Below are positions 44,213-53,662 of a stretch of DNA of 64,000 bases, one piece after another. The DNA is from Teredinibacter turnerae (GTDB taxonomy: Bacteria; Pseudomonadota; Gammaproteobacteria; Pseudomonadales; Cellvibrionaceae), in assembly GCF_037935975.1 (NCBI RefSeq), contig NZ_CP149817.1:4588001-4652000 (forward strand), read 5' to 3'. Every line of letters starts with the position of its first letter. Positions within the stretch are counted from its first letter, which is position 1. The position numbers and the translations under genes were made by a program. The notes under the pieces were generated by a model. That model was not told the DNA's origin. It made no database searches and saw only the letters and a program-made list of their open reading frames with translations.

Positions 44213-46741
44213 CAGCAGCAGCGCGCCAAGCAACGACATAAACATGGCCAGGCCGGTGAGCAGCCCAAAATAAATCGTTGGGATAAACGCTGACAACACC
44301 ATAATCGAAAAGCCGAAAATAATAATTACCGAGGTGTAAAACATCGCCCGCCCAATGGAGCCGTGAGCGATGTACATACACGCGGTGTAATCCCCTTTTT
44401 GCATCAGCTCCCGACGGAATCTGTGGACGTAATGGATAGTATTATCCACCCCGATACCCACCGTAATGGCCGCTACGGTAATTGTCATCATGTCCAGTGG
44501 CAGGCCGAATATCCCCATAAACCCAAGAATCGACACTGCCGCCAAAATGGTCGGTACTATCGCAACCGAAGCAACTTTTAGCGAGCGGAACAGCACGATA
44601 AACATGATAAATATACCGAGCAACACCGTACCCAGCGTCGCAATCTGCGAGCTGAACAGGCTTTGCAGCATATTGTTATAAAGCACCAGAAGGCCGGTAA
44701 AGCGCACTTTTTCCGGTTCAAACAGCTCCATACTGTTGATGTGATCGCGCATCCGCTCAACCAGTTCTGCGCGTTGTAAGCCCGGGTAACCGTCATGAAT
44801 TCGCATGGTAATGCGGGTTTGATCTTCTTTCGCCGCCAGATACGGCGCAACTAACGCTGCGCTGACTTCCTCAGGCAAAGATTTCTGCATAATCGCCAGC
44901 TCGAAATCGTTTAGGCTGCCGTTGATATCTTTACCGACCTTGTACAGCGTGGCGAGAGACTGCACCTTGCCCACTTCGGGAAGGCTTTCCAGGTAATCGT
45001 GTACCTGCTCGACCTTGCGCAAGCCTGCCACCGTCATCCAGTAGCTGCTGCTGGCATCGTCGCCATGCTCAGAAAACGGGTCCGCTTCCGCAAAGGGGTC
45101 CGCTTCGGTGATCGGTTGCAGGGTTTCAAAGGGGTCCGCCTCGTCAAAGGCATCTGCCTCAGCAAAGGGATCCGCTTCATCGGCATAGGTCGCACTGCTT
45201 ACCGTATCGCGCTCACCATTATTAATAATGATATCCAGCGAGGTTGTGCCGCCCAGGTCTTTATCAATGACGGACAAGCCTTTGTATATTTCCGTGCTTT
45301 TGTGGAAGTAATCGATAAACCGGTTTTCCACCTGCAGGCGACTGACGCCCCAGGCGCTGGCGAGCCCAATCAGTATGCTCACGACCAGAATCACGTTGCC
45401 GTGTTTTTCCACGGCGCGCGCAAAATAGTAGGTCGCTGGTTTTTTAGGTTCTTTGTCATCGGTGGCTCGCGCCTGGCCACCACCATTCTGCCTGCGCAAC
45501 AAAACCAATGACGCAGGCAACACGGTAAACGCCAGCACAAACGCCAGCCCCAAGCCAATGGTCATCAGCCAGCCAAAATCGATGACCGGACGGATATTGC
45601 TCACCACCAAAGAAACGAAAGCAACAATGGATGTGAGTACCGTGTACAAACAGGGCAACACCATAAATTTCGCGGTAGCCATCACCAGTTCCCGCTGGGT
45701 CCATTCCGGCTGCTCTTGTGCGAACTCGCGATAGCGAACAATGAGATGAATAATAATGGCGAGCGAAATAATCAGCAGCAGTGCCGCGAAGTTTGAGGAG
45801 ATAACGGTAAGACGCCAATCCACCCAACTCACGTAACCCAGCACCAATAACACTGCTGTCATGCAGGTGACCATGGGAATAACAACGAAACGGATAGAGC
45901 GAAAAATAACCGCGAGTACCGCAATCATAAATAGCAGAACCGCAGAGCCAAAAATCACCAGATCGTTTTGAATAAACCGAATCATATCGGCCGTAATCAT
46001 GGTGAGACCACCCACATAAATCTGGGCGTGGTCGCGATACGTTTCCACCACTGCGCGGATTTGCGCCACTCGCTCTCGCGACTGTTGCGCTTGTTCGGTG
46101 GTGTGCGCGCGCAACTCCGCTCGCACCTGTTCCAACTCGGCGGCTTCCTCAGCGGTAATGTCGCCTTGGTCCTGCTTCAAACTCAGCGCATCGCGCGTGC
46201 GATAGAGGTCAATGGCTTTATCGTCTACCGCCAGATTCAGCTGCAGTGCGGTGGTCTGACCATTGGGCGCAAGAATCAAATCCTTATAAACCGGGCTCGA
46301 TAAAAACTCCTTTTTAGCCATGCCGTAATCCACACCGGGCGTCAGCAAGGTGCGTGGATGTTTGACCATTTCCCGCAGCGGTTGCACCGGGCTGTAAAGT
46401 AGGGGCACATCCAGAATTGAATTAATACTGACCACACCGTCGATTTGCGCCAGCTCGTCGCGCAGCGCTTGCAGCGTTTGCAACGACGCTTTAGTGAACA
46501 GCGACGCCTCTGGACGATAAGTCACTACCAGGAAATCACCGCTTTGATACTGTTTAATAACTTCCCGATAGAAATCCAGGTCCTTATCGTGCTCCAGCGT
46601 CAGCGAATCGGAAGACGCATCCAATTTGAAATTGGGCAAGCCGATCAGGGCCGCAATCAGCACAGAGGCCAACACAGCAAGGGTGAATTTCGGGAAGCGG
46701 GTAACCCCACGCAAATAAAAATCAAAAAAACGACTAAACAT
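44153..46741 (-). CDS. RND/MMPL-type exporter with acidic ADPF repeats
   Basis: The 862-residue inner-membrane protein has twelve helices in two halves, each with a large periplasmic loop, as in hydrophobe/MMPL-type RND exporters. Typical segments are FTVLPASLVLLRRQ after the first half and IGVGVDNTIHYVHRFRREL with the proton-relay type Asp. The second loop holds a tandem acidic stretch (about residues 518-557) with five AD(P/A)F repeats. No membrane fusion protein or outer-membrane channel is adjacent, so it likely acts alone on lipids or hydrophobic compounds. Its last 60 bases overlap the convergent VanZ gene. Confidence 0.88.
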   Translation of the reverse strand: MFSRFFDFYLRGVTRFPKFTLAVLASVLIAALIGLPNFKLDASSDSLTLEHDKDLDFYREVIKQYQSGDFLVVTYRPEASLFTKASLQTLQALRDELAQIDGVVSINSILDVPLLYSPVQPLREMVKHPRTLLTPGVDYGMAKKEFLSSPVYKDLILAPNGQTTALQLNLAVDDKAIDLYRTRDALSLKQDQGDITAEEAAELEQVRAELRAHTTEQAQQSRERVAQIRAVVETYRDHAQIYVGGLTMITADMIRFIQNDLVIFGSAVLLFMIAVLAVIFRSIRFVVIPMVTCMTAVLLVLGYVSWVDWRLTVISSNFAALLLIISLAIIIHLIVRYREFAQEQPEWTQRELVMATAKFMVLPCLYTVLTSIVAFVSLVVSNIRPVIDFGWLMTIGLGLAFVLAFTVLPASLVLLRRQNGGGQARATDDKEPKKPATYYFARAVEKHGNVILVVSILIGLASAWGVSRLQVENRFIDYFHKSTEIYKGLSVIDKDLGGTTSLDIIINNGERDTVSSATYADEADPFAEADAFDEADPFETLQPITEADPFAEADPFSEHGDDASSSYWMTVAGLRKVEQVHDYLESLPEVGKVQSLATLYKVGKDINGSLNDFELAIMQKSLPEEVSAALVAPYLAAKEDQTRITMRIHDGYPGLQRAELVERMRDHINSMELFEPEKVRFTGLLVLYNNMLQSLFSSQIATLGTVLLGIFIMFIVLFRSLKVASVAIVPTILAAVSILGFMGIFGLPLDMMTITVAAITVGIGVDNTIHYVHRFRRELMQKGDYTACMYIAHGSIGRAMFYTSVIIIFGFSIMVLSAFIPTIYFGLLTGLAMFMSLLGALLLLPRLLLLFKPFNVPQPALQ

Positions 46742-46902
46742 TCGCTTGGAAAAATGGTCCTAAGTCTGACGTAACGTCAGGGAGTGGAAGGATTGCGCCG
46801 GGAAGCGCGCGCCATCGCGGCATCTTTATGGTGAATTATGTTTCACTGCCCGATCTTGCGGCGGGCATTATACTGACAAGAATCCACCATACATATTTCA
46901 AT

Positions 46903-47739
46903 ATGTTAAAAATTAGATCTCTCAATTCTGATCGCGCACCTTTCTGGGTGACAGAGCGCAATTTCACTATCGGCCGCAGCGACAATAACAACCTGAAGCT
47001 GGAAGATCCGTCGGTGGACAACAATCACGCTCGCATCCAAAGAGAAAAGGACGCGATAGTGTTGCGCGATCTAAACAGCGCAACTGGCACTTATGTTAAC
47101 GGAGAGAGGGTTAACGCTAGGCCAATATCCTGCGGTGACTCATTTCGCGTGGGCAATCTGGAATTTGAGGTCATGGACCCGATTGCAGAAACCCTCGCCG
47201 ATGGCAACGAATACTGGTCGCTGATCGGCGATTCCAGTTGGCTCGCCGGCCAGGAATTCCCGCTGGATTTCAGCACATCATCCAGTGTGTTATTGGGGCG
47301 CGGCAAGCAGTGCGACATTGTATTTGCCGGCACTCATCTTTCCCGTGAACACGCGCGCATAACACGGGTGAGCGGCACCGAACTCATTCTGGAAGACCTA
47401 AAATCTGCAAATGCCACCTTTGTGAATGATAAAAAAGTGGCACAGGCACCGCTAAAAGCCGGGGATCAAATCCGCTTGGACGTGTACAGCTTCCGCCTGT
47501 TCGGCCGCGGAATTCGGCTCCATAAATCGGCCACACGCCCCCAGCAAACGCCGCTGGCGGGCGATCACACCGAAAAGCCGCGAACGCCCGCCGAGCAAAA
47601 GCGCTGGAAAACCGCGCCAACCTCACCCGGTAATCGCGAAGAGCCCGCGTCGCAAAACAGCTCGTGGGTCACCTGGTTTATCGCTTTTTTGCTGGTGCTG
47701 CTGCTCGCTGCCGTGCTCGCCCGTGTGTTATTGCTCTGA
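46903..47739 (+). CDS. Twin FHA-domain membrane protein
   Basis: The product (278 residues from ATG 46903) contains two FHA domains: FTIGRSDNNNLKLEDPSVDNNHARI near residues 20-45 and VLLGRGKQCDIVFAGTHLSREHARI near 128-152. Each has the GR, S/H and N residues that bind phosphothreonine. A Pro/Thr-rich linker leads to one C-terminal membrane helix (WFIAFLLVLLLAAVLARVLLL). It is probably a phosphopeptide reader facing the cytosol. No kinase is nearby. ATG 46828 is an alternative start, but a TATACT -10-like box at 46869-46874 lies between, which favours 46903. It overlaps ubiX convergently by 12 bases. Confidence 0.87.
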   Translation: MLKIRSLNSDRAPFWVTERNFTIGRSDNNNLKLEDPSVDNNHARIQREKDAIVLRDLNSATGTYVNGERVNARPISCGDSFRVGNLEFEVMDPIAETLADGNEYWSLIGDSSWLAGQEFPLDFSTSSSVLLGRGKQCDIVFAGTHLSREHARITRVSGTELILEDLKSANATFVNDKKVAQAPLKAGDQIRLDVYSFRLFGRGIRLHKSATRPQQTPLAGDHTEKPRTPAEQKRWKTAPTSPGNREEPASQNSSWVTWFIAFLLVLLLAAVLARVLLL

Positions 47740-48357
47740 CGGTGCTTCACCCCAGGGCGGAATCAGACTCTGTTCCAGCCCCAACTGGCTAAGAATACGC
47801 GCAACCACAAAATCGATAAGATCTTCAATGGTGCTGGGGGCGTGATAAAAGCCGGGGCTCGCGGGGATAATCACCGCGCCCATACGGGTTAACGCCAGCA
47901 TATTCGACAGATGGATCTCCGAATAGGGTGCTTCGCGTGGCACCAAAATCAATTGGCGGCGCTCCTTTAATGCCACATCCGCCGCTCGCTCGATCAGGTT
48001 ATTACTGGCACCATTGGCAATTGCTGAGAGCGTGCCGCCACTGCACGGGCACACCACCACCGACGACACTGAACTCGAGCCAGAGGCGACCGGCGAGAAC
48101 CAATCCTTGGCGCCGAACACCTGTAACTGCCCCTCGGTTGCACCGCACAACGTCGCCATGAATACCTGCTGCTCCTCAAGTGCCTGCGGCACTTCGATAC
48201 CAGCTTCTACCCGCAGCACGACCTGGGCGGCCTCCGACAACAACAGGTAGACCCGGCAATTGGCAGCCACAAGCGACTGCAGCAACTTGACGCCATACTG
48301 CGCGCCTGACGCGCCAGTCAAAGCGAGGGTGACGGTTTTAGCATATTGATCAGACAT
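47728..48357 (-). CDS. ubiX: Flavin prenyltransferase UbiX
   Basis: The product (209 residues from ATG 48357) has the flavodoxin-like UbiX pattern: VTLALTGASGAQYGVKLLQSL, the CSGGTLSAIANGASNNLIERAADVALKERRQLILVPREAPYSEIHL stretch and AVIIPASPGFYHAP. It prenylates FMN with dimethylallyl phosphate to make the cofactor of UbiD decarboxylase in ubiquinone synthesis. GAGGAGAG lies before the ATG, which fixes this start over one 24 codons upstream. It overlaps the mpl stop by 8 bases. Confidence 0.96.
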   Translation of the reverse strand: MSDQYAKTVTLALTGASGAQYGVKLLQSLVAANCRVYLLLSEAAQVVLRVEAGIEVPQALEEQQVFMATLCGATEGQLQVFGAKDWFSPVASGSSSVSSVVVCPCSGGTLSAIANGASNNLIERAADVALKERRQLILVPREAPYSEIHLSNMLALTRMGAVIIPASPGFYHAPSTIEDLIDFVVARILSQLGLEQSLIPPWGEAPSEQ

Positions 48358-49735
48358 TTCGGCTCTCCTCACCGGCATCGCGTTCGAGCTGATCACACAA
48401 ACGCTGGTGCAGGCCCTCAAACCCGCCATTACTCATAATGACCACATGGGTTTTTGCTGGGGCTTTCGCCAGATAGGTGCGAATTGCCTCTATGATCTCG
48501 GCCGTAGTATCGATCACCCGATGCTCAGCAGCCAGCACAGACTCGAGCGACCAGCTCATACCGGGGGGCTGGAACCAAATAACCGCGTCGGCAGGTTCCG
48601 TTGCCACCGCGAGTGATGCCTGGTGCACCCCCAGACGCATGGTGTTCGAGCGCGGCTCAATTACCGCAAGTATCGGCTCATCGCCAACTTGCGCCCGCAA
48701 CCCCTCGAGGGTAGTGGCAATCGCCGTAGGGTGGTGGGCAAAGTCGTCATACACCTTCGCGCGGGGTAAGTCGGCGCGCACCTCCATCCGCCGTTTAACT
48801 CCGTTAAACTCACACAAGGCCGCACAGGCAAGCTCGGGAACCACGCCCACGTGGCGCGCAGCGGCCATCGCACTGAGTGCGTTGCGCATATTGTGTGAAC
48901 CGGTGAGCGACCAACTGATCTCACCAACAACCTGGCCGCCAAACACCACGCTAAACCGGGTGCCGGCAGCATCGCGCCCGGCAACCGACCAATCGGCGTT
49001 CTCTGCGAGCCCCGTGGTCTGCCGCGGCGTCCAGCAGCCGCGGGTAATCACCTGTTCAACGGCAGCGTCCCCGGCGGGTGAAATCACCAAGCCGTTATTG
49101 GGCACAGTGCGCAACAAGTGGTGAAACTGTGTTTGTATAGCAGCGAGATCAGGGAAAATATCCGCATGATCATATTCCAGGTTGTTAACCACTAATGTTC
49201 GCGGTTGGTAGTGAACAAACTTGGAGCGCTTGTCGAAAAAAGCGGTGTCGTATTCGTCCGCTTCAATCACAAAAAAGTCGCTGTCGCCGAGTCGTGCAGA
49301 CGTGGCGAAATTGGCAGGCACACCACCAATCAAATACCCCGGAGACATGTGTGCATACTCCAGAATCCAGGTGAGCATGGTTGCGGTGGTGGTTTTGCCG
49401 TGAGTACCCGAGACACCGAGTACCCATTTACCACGCAGCAGATTTTCCGCAAGCCATTGCGGCCCGGATACATAAGGCAGGCCTGCGTCCAAAATCGCTT
49501 CCATCAACGGGTTCCCACGGCTCACCACATTGCCAACGACAAATACATCCGGTTTAAGGTTCAGTTGTTCCAGGCCAAAACCGTCAATCAACTCAATACC
49601 CGCCTGTTCAAGCTGGGTACTCATGGGCGGATAAACATTGTGATCAGCGCCAGTGACCCGGTAACCTTTTGCCCGGGCCAGCTGCGCAAGAGACCCCATG
49701 AAAGTCCCACATATGCCGAGAATGTGAATATGCAT
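48350..49735 (-). CDS. mpl: UDP-N-acetylmuramate:L-alanyl-gamma-D-glutamyl-meso-diaminopimelate ligase
   Basis: The product (461 residues from ATG 49735) is a Mur ligase of the Mpl branch used in peptidoglycan recycling: it rejoins recovered tripeptide to UDP-MurNAc. Visible are MHIHILGICGTFMGSLA, the P-loop VSGTHGKTTTATML near 112-125, FFVIEADEYDTAFFDKRSKFVHY and the C-terminal ATP site VYDDFAHHPTAI. The GICGTFMG start distinguishes Mpl from MurC. ATG 49735 matches the usual N-terminus; the 19 extra upstream codons are rejected. It is co-transcribed with ubiX. Confidence 0.96.
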   Translation of the reverse strand: MHIHILGICGTFMGSLAQLARAKGYRVTGADHNVYPPMSTQLEQAGIELIDGFGLEQLNLKPDVFVVGNVVSRGNPLMEAILDAGLPYVSGPQWLAENLLRGKWVLGVSGTHGKTTTATMLTWILEYAHMSPGYLIGGVPANFATSARLGDSDFFVIEADEYDTAFFDKRSKFVHYQPRTLVVNNLEYDHADIFPDLAAIQTQFHHLLRTVPNNGLVISPAGDAAVEQVITRGCWTPRQTTGLAENADWSVAGRDAAGTRFSVVFGGQVVGEISWSLTGSHNMRNALSAMAAARHVGVVPELACAALCEFNGVKRRMEVRADLPRAKVYDDFAHHPTAIATTLEGLRAQVGDEPILAVIEPRSNTMRLGVHQASLAVATEPADAVIWFQPPGMSWSLESVLAAEHRVIDTTAEIIEAIRTYLAKAPAKTHVVIMSNGGFEGLHQRLCDQLERDAGEESRNV

Positions 49736-49937
49736 TAATTCTGCTCTGCGCTCCGCGCGTTCTTGTGATACCAAAACGACAAACTTTACCACGCCCCTGT
49801 CAAACAGGCACCTGCACCTCGTTTCGTTTAACCGCTATATCGCTGGTTGCCACAAATGATCATTTAATCTAAAGCCTGTTTTCCCCTCCGCGTATACTTT
49901 TTCTTATCGGCTGGATTTTGAGCGACAAGGTATTGTC

Positions 49938-50180
49938 ATGAACGTAAGACGTGGAGAGTCGGAAGACAGAGTTTGGTATCGTTCGGAACGTTTTTTTCGC
50001 GTCGACGGGCAATGGTATTTTTCTACCCGGGAGGGCGTTGAGGTCGGCCCCTATCCGAGCCGCTCCTCCGCCGCCAACGGCTTGAAACTTTATATTAGGT
50101 ATATGCAGGTCAACCCAATGCAGGGCGCCCTTTACGCCAGCGCACGCCGTCGCGCAGGCCAGCGTTTTTTCTTTCATTGA
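49938..50180 (+). CDS. DUF6316-like small protein
   Basis: The 80-residue protein is basic and aromatic-rich. It shows the pattern YRSERFFRVDGQWYFSTREGVEVGPYPSRSSAANGLKLYIRY that I associate with DUF6316 proteins of marine gammaproteobacteria; this assignment is from memory. No known function. It is cytosolic by lack of a signal peptide. It lies alone between mpl (divergent) and the hybrid kinase (convergent, 5 bases between stops). ATG 49938 is preceded by a weak ribosome site. Confidence 0.7.
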   Translation: MNVRRGESEDRVWYRSERFFRVDGQWYFSTREGVEVGPYPSRSSAANGLKLYIRYMQVNPMQGALYASARRRAGQRFFFH

Positions 50181-50185
50181 TGACC

Positions 50186-53113
50186 TTACGACGTTACCCG
50201 CAACTCGATATACATCGACAGCACGTCCAATAAACGATCCCCATCGATAGGTTTGCGAATCACATTATTAAAGCCAATCTCTTGAAGTTCTTTTTCGCTC
50301 ACCGTTTCGTTATCACTGTTTATCGCAACTATGGGCGTGTTGCGGTAGGTATTGGTCGCGCGCAGTCGACGAACCACCTCGCGACCACGTAAATCCGGTA
50401 GATCCAGCGCAACAAAAATAAGCTTATAATTTTTCTCCAATACCCGCTTAAGTGCATCGCGGCCACCGCTGGCAATATCGTGACCAAGTTGCATATCCTG
50501 CAACAACCAGCCAATTATCGCAGAGCTGTCAGAGGCGGCATCCACAACCAGAACATTGGTTGCAGGCAGCTTGGCGGGCGTCTGAATTGTGCTGGCGCCC
50601 GAGTCAGGGGCGTCTTCGATTTGCAGCCGGCGATTAACATCTTCAATGTGCATCAGGCGTTGGCGTATTCTTCTCCTGACACCGAGAAAAGCATCCACCA
50701 GAGTAAAACAGGTCGGCTCAACTTCACGCACCTCCCAACGGGCCAAACTGTCGTGACGGGTTAGCACATCGGATTCAAGCCCGTTGTACAAAATCACCGG
50801 CAGCCGGGCGTGATGTTCGTCGTTGGTTAAAGCAATCACCAAGCGCGCAGACTCAACGCGCGGATTGCCCAGATTGATAACCACCATATCAGGGAGAAAT
50901 TGCGACAGTTTCTCCTGCGCCAATCGATGGTCCGCCACAAAAAACGTATGCACCGACATATCATCAAAACACTGCGCCAGACGCGCTTGATGCTCGTCTT
51001 CTACACCGATGAGGACCACGCTCGATATATCCCGATAGACCAATCGCCGGACCCGCTCCACTAAATCTTCTGAGTTAAAGGGTTTGGCGAGAAACAAATC
51101 GGCGCCGTTACGCAGTGCATCTCGCTCGTCGTCGTGATTATCCGACATCGCGATTTTAGGAATGTCTTTCAGCAGATTGTGTGCAGCAAGTTGCGCAAGA
51201 AGCAGTTGCTGGTCGAAGGCACCGTGACCGGTATCAAAAAAGATCACATCCGGCATGTGCTCCTCAGCCAGAGAGATTAGTGCTTTCGGTGTTGGCGCGC
51301 TGACCGCCTGGACCCCTTCCTGGTCAAACGCAATCTCCAGATAGCGGGCGGTATCCGGGTCCGGCTCGCCGCACACCACGCGAATGCCGGACGCAAGCAC
51401 ATCATCCTCGATTTGTGCAGTCCACTGTTCGCTCGCACTTAGCGCGATTGGGAAACACACGCGAAATTCGCTGCCGACACCGAACTCACTGTCGAAATCG
51501 ATCGCCCCCCCGAGTACTTGTACCAGCTTCGCTGAAATCATCAGTCCCAGGCCGGTTCCTTCGGCACCACTGTTTATAGCAGCCTCGGTGCGACTGAACT
51601 CGACGAACAGTTTATTTTTTTCGCTTTCTTCTATACCAATGCCGGTATCCCGCACACTGATTTTGACCACCTCGCCTAATTCGTCGTGGTCCGCCCTTTC
51701 AATACAGATCACTACAGAGCCGCGCTCAGTGTATTTCACCGCATTGGAGCAGAGATTAATCAGCACTTGCCGCAATTTGGCCATATCACTGACCAAGCGC
51801 AAATTCCGCGCATAGTTCAGTAACTGAAATGTGAGTTGTTTCTTCTCGGCGAGCGGCTCCAGCATCTCAAAGACTTCCTCGATCACGTCGCTCAGCAGGA
51901 ACTCAGATTTTTCGAGCGTAATAGAGCCGGTCTCTATTTTCGACAGATCGAGGATGTCATTAATAACACCCAACAAATGTGTGCTGTTGCGGAAGATTGC
52001 CTCGACCGCACGATGCTCTTTAGAGCTCTGCTCGTTGGAACGGGATTTTAACAACACCCGGCTGAAGCCGATCACCGAATTAAGCGGAGTGCGCAGTTCG
52101 TGGGTTACATTGGCCAGGAACTCAGTTTTAAATCGGTTGGACTCCTCCAGGCTGCGGTGGCTTTTTAACAGCTCGTGGGTGCGTTCCTGCAGTTCGCGAT
52201 AGGTTTGATGAAGCTGATTGGTTTTCAGCGTATCCAGGTGGTAGGTGTAATGGTGGTCGAGCAACAACCCCACAAACGGCACGCTATAACTGAGTATTTT
52301 CAGACCATGCGCGGCAAAGTCATAGTGATCATACAAGGCGCTGGAACCAAAAATCATGTAGATTTCAGCCGCCAACATGGGCAACAGGCTCACCAGCAGT
52401 GCCTCGGCGAGTACATCCCCCTGACGGCGAATCAGCCGCACCACTAACAACCCGCCAACAGCCAGGTTCAACAGCAGTGGCACTACATCCAGAGGGTGTT
52501 TCAACAGGCGTTCCGGGAACAGCGTGTTCGGCAGTTCTGGCGAGTGTACCAGCGTGGTAATTAAACCAATGCCGAGCAAGAAGAAGATGAGTCCGAGCAC
52601 ATACGGGAGATTCGCCATGCGCGCCGACAAGCGTCCCCGCCCAGTGAGCATCAGCAGCGATAAACCCACCAGCAGTACCACCGCACTGACGATGCGGGCG
52701 ACGGCCCAGGTGAATGAAATCATCGCGCTGCTGGCCGTTTGCGTATCCACCAGGCGCAGTGAAACTAGGGTGTGAAACAGGTCCATGGACGCTGCACACA
52801 ACAGAGATAATCCGAGAATCGGTGCAATTATTTTACGGCTGATCCGATAATGGCTCAGCGCCAGCGCACCGCTGAGCAGAGCCATAATGATGGCAACGCC
52901 TTCGAGCAGGGCGTGAGCGAGAACGGCGGGTGTAATGTGGGAAGTGGCATCACTGGGAACCACAGAAGCGTCGGCAACGACAAAAGAGAACCCGGCAAAA
53001 TCGCACAGCAGCGGCAGCGCACATAACGCTGCAATGCCGAGAACAAAATTGATCGGTACATGCGGCGCCAGCCCAGTATGGCCTGGCGAGCGCGCTACAC
53101 CCGGGTTTGTCAC
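50186..53113 (-). CDS. Hybrid sensor histidine kinase with MASE3-like sensor and three receiver domains
   Basis: The 975-residue protein has about eight N-terminal helices (about 20-280) with HALLEGVAIIMALLSG and DLFHTLVSL resembling MASE3. Next come HisKA with the phosphoacceptor His near 338 in NVTHELRTPLNSVIGF, and HATPase_c with NLCSNAVKYTERG, RDTGIGIE and GTGLGL. Three receiver-like domains follow. The first keeps its Asp (DVIFFDTGHG), the acidic residues and AKPF. The second reads VVINLGNP with Asn in that place. The third reads LIFVALDLPD with Ala there. So only the first seems able to accept phosphate. No response regulator gene is adjacent. The signal is unknown. Confidence 0.9.
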   Translation of the reverse strand: MTNPGVARSPGHTGLAPHVPINFVLGIAALCALPLLCDFAGFSFVVADASVVPSDATSHITPAVLAHALLEGVAIIMALLSGALALSHYRISRKIIAPILGLSLLCAASMDLFHTLVSLRLVDTQTASSAMISFTWAVARIVSAVVLLVGLSLLMLTGRGRLSARMANLPYVLGLIFFLLGIGLITTLVHSPELPNTLFPERLLKHPLDVVPLLLNLAVGGLLVVRLIRRQGDVLAEALLVSLLPMLAAEIYMIFGSSALYDHYDFAAHGLKILSYSVPFVGLLLDHHYTYHLDTLKTNQLHQTYRELQERTHELLKSHRSLEESNRFKTEFLANVTHELRTPLNSVIGFSRVLLKSRSNEQSSKEHRAVEAIFRNSTHLLGVINDILDLSKIETGSITLEKSEFLLSDVIEEVFEMLEPLAEKKQLTFQLLNYARNLRLVSDMAKLRQVLINLCSNAVKYTERGSVVICIERADHDELGEVVKISVRDTGIGIEESEKNKLFVEFSRTEAAINSGAEGTGLGLMISAKLVQVLGGAIDFDSEFGVGSEFRVCFPIALSASEQWTAQIEDDVLASGIRVVCGEPDPDTARYLEIAFDQEGVQAVSAPTPKALISLAEEHMPDVIFFDTGHGAFDQQLLLAQLAAHNLLKDIPKIAMSDNHDDERDALRNGADLFLAKPFNSEDLVERVRRLVYRDISSVVLIGVEDEHQARLAQCFDDMSVHTFFVADHRLAQEKLSQFLPDMVVINLGNPRVESARLVIALTNDEHHARLPVILYNGLESDVLTRHDSLARWEVREVEPTCFTLVDAFLGVRRRIRQRLMHIEDVNRRLQIEDAPDSGASTIQTPAKLPATNVLVVDAASDSSAIIGWLLQDMQLGHDIASGGRDALKRVLEKNYKLIFVALDLPDLRGREVVRRLRATNTYRNTPIVAINSDNETVSEKELQEIGFNNVIRKPIDGDRLLDVLSMYIELRVTS

Positions 53114-53275
53114 ACTTAACTCCTTCCCTGATCACGCTCACGGCCCTCGCAAGAGCCATTTCGATACCGCGTGTGAGCTAAAGGGAGAACCGAGGTTCTG
53201 GTGCGCAACAACACCGACTCGGGTTGCTGGCGTTCCCCTTGCGCTTACTCCTGCACAAGTTCTTGCACGTATATT

Positions 53276-53327
53276 GGGCGCATTTCGCTGCATCCGCAGG
53301 CATGGGTGCAGCGAAATGCGCCCTTTT
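53276..53327 (+). terminator. Perfect 17-bp-stem hairpin followed by T4 (possible terminator of an unrecognised transcript)
   Basis: GGGCGCATTTCGCTGCA at 53276-53292 pairs perfectly with TGCAGCGAAATGCGCCC at 53307-53323, leaving a 14-base loop, and TTTT follows on the plus strand. Both neighbouring genes point away, so it ends no known gene. It could terminate a small RNA starting near 53120-53250, or be a repeat-type palindrome. Confidence 0.5.
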
Positions 53328-53528
53328 CAATCGCTATTTTTAATATAGCTTCTAAGCTGGCTAAGAATTCAATTTACGCCAATTTCAAGCAGTAAATTTT
53401 CACAGTTGTCTAACAGCTAACATTCTTCTCATATTGTGCTTACCGAAGCAGCCGCCGTTTGCGAATCCTGCGGCCTGTGCCTGGGGCATGGTGTGAGCGG
53501 CGTCCAGCCAGGCTCTGTGGGGGTACGA

Positions 53529-53556
53529 TTGAGATGCCGAGAGCTTATGTTACAAT
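53529..53556 (+). promoter_or_regulatory. Candidate sigma-70 promoter of ppa
   Basis: TTGAGA at 53529-53534 and TACAAT at 53551-53556 are separated by 16 bases. Both match the consensus well (4 of 6 and 5 of 6). It lies about 105 bases upstream of the ppa ATG. Confidence 0.55.
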
Positions 53557-53662
53557 CCCGCCCCGCTTTATTCACATTGTTTCCAAACCCAGTAAATGGA
53601 AACTTTGTCCAACCCCCGTTTTATCGAGTTCACGATAAACCACAAATTACCAGGAAGTCACT

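Larger units (their letters stand above)
53114..53662. other. Intergenic region between divergent kinase and ppa genes
   Basis: About 550 bases with a strong palindrome at 53276-53327 and a ppa promoter candidate at 53529-53556. Short frames in the region look random. The hairpin is too far from either start to be an ordinary leader element of a known gene. Confidence 0.5.
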
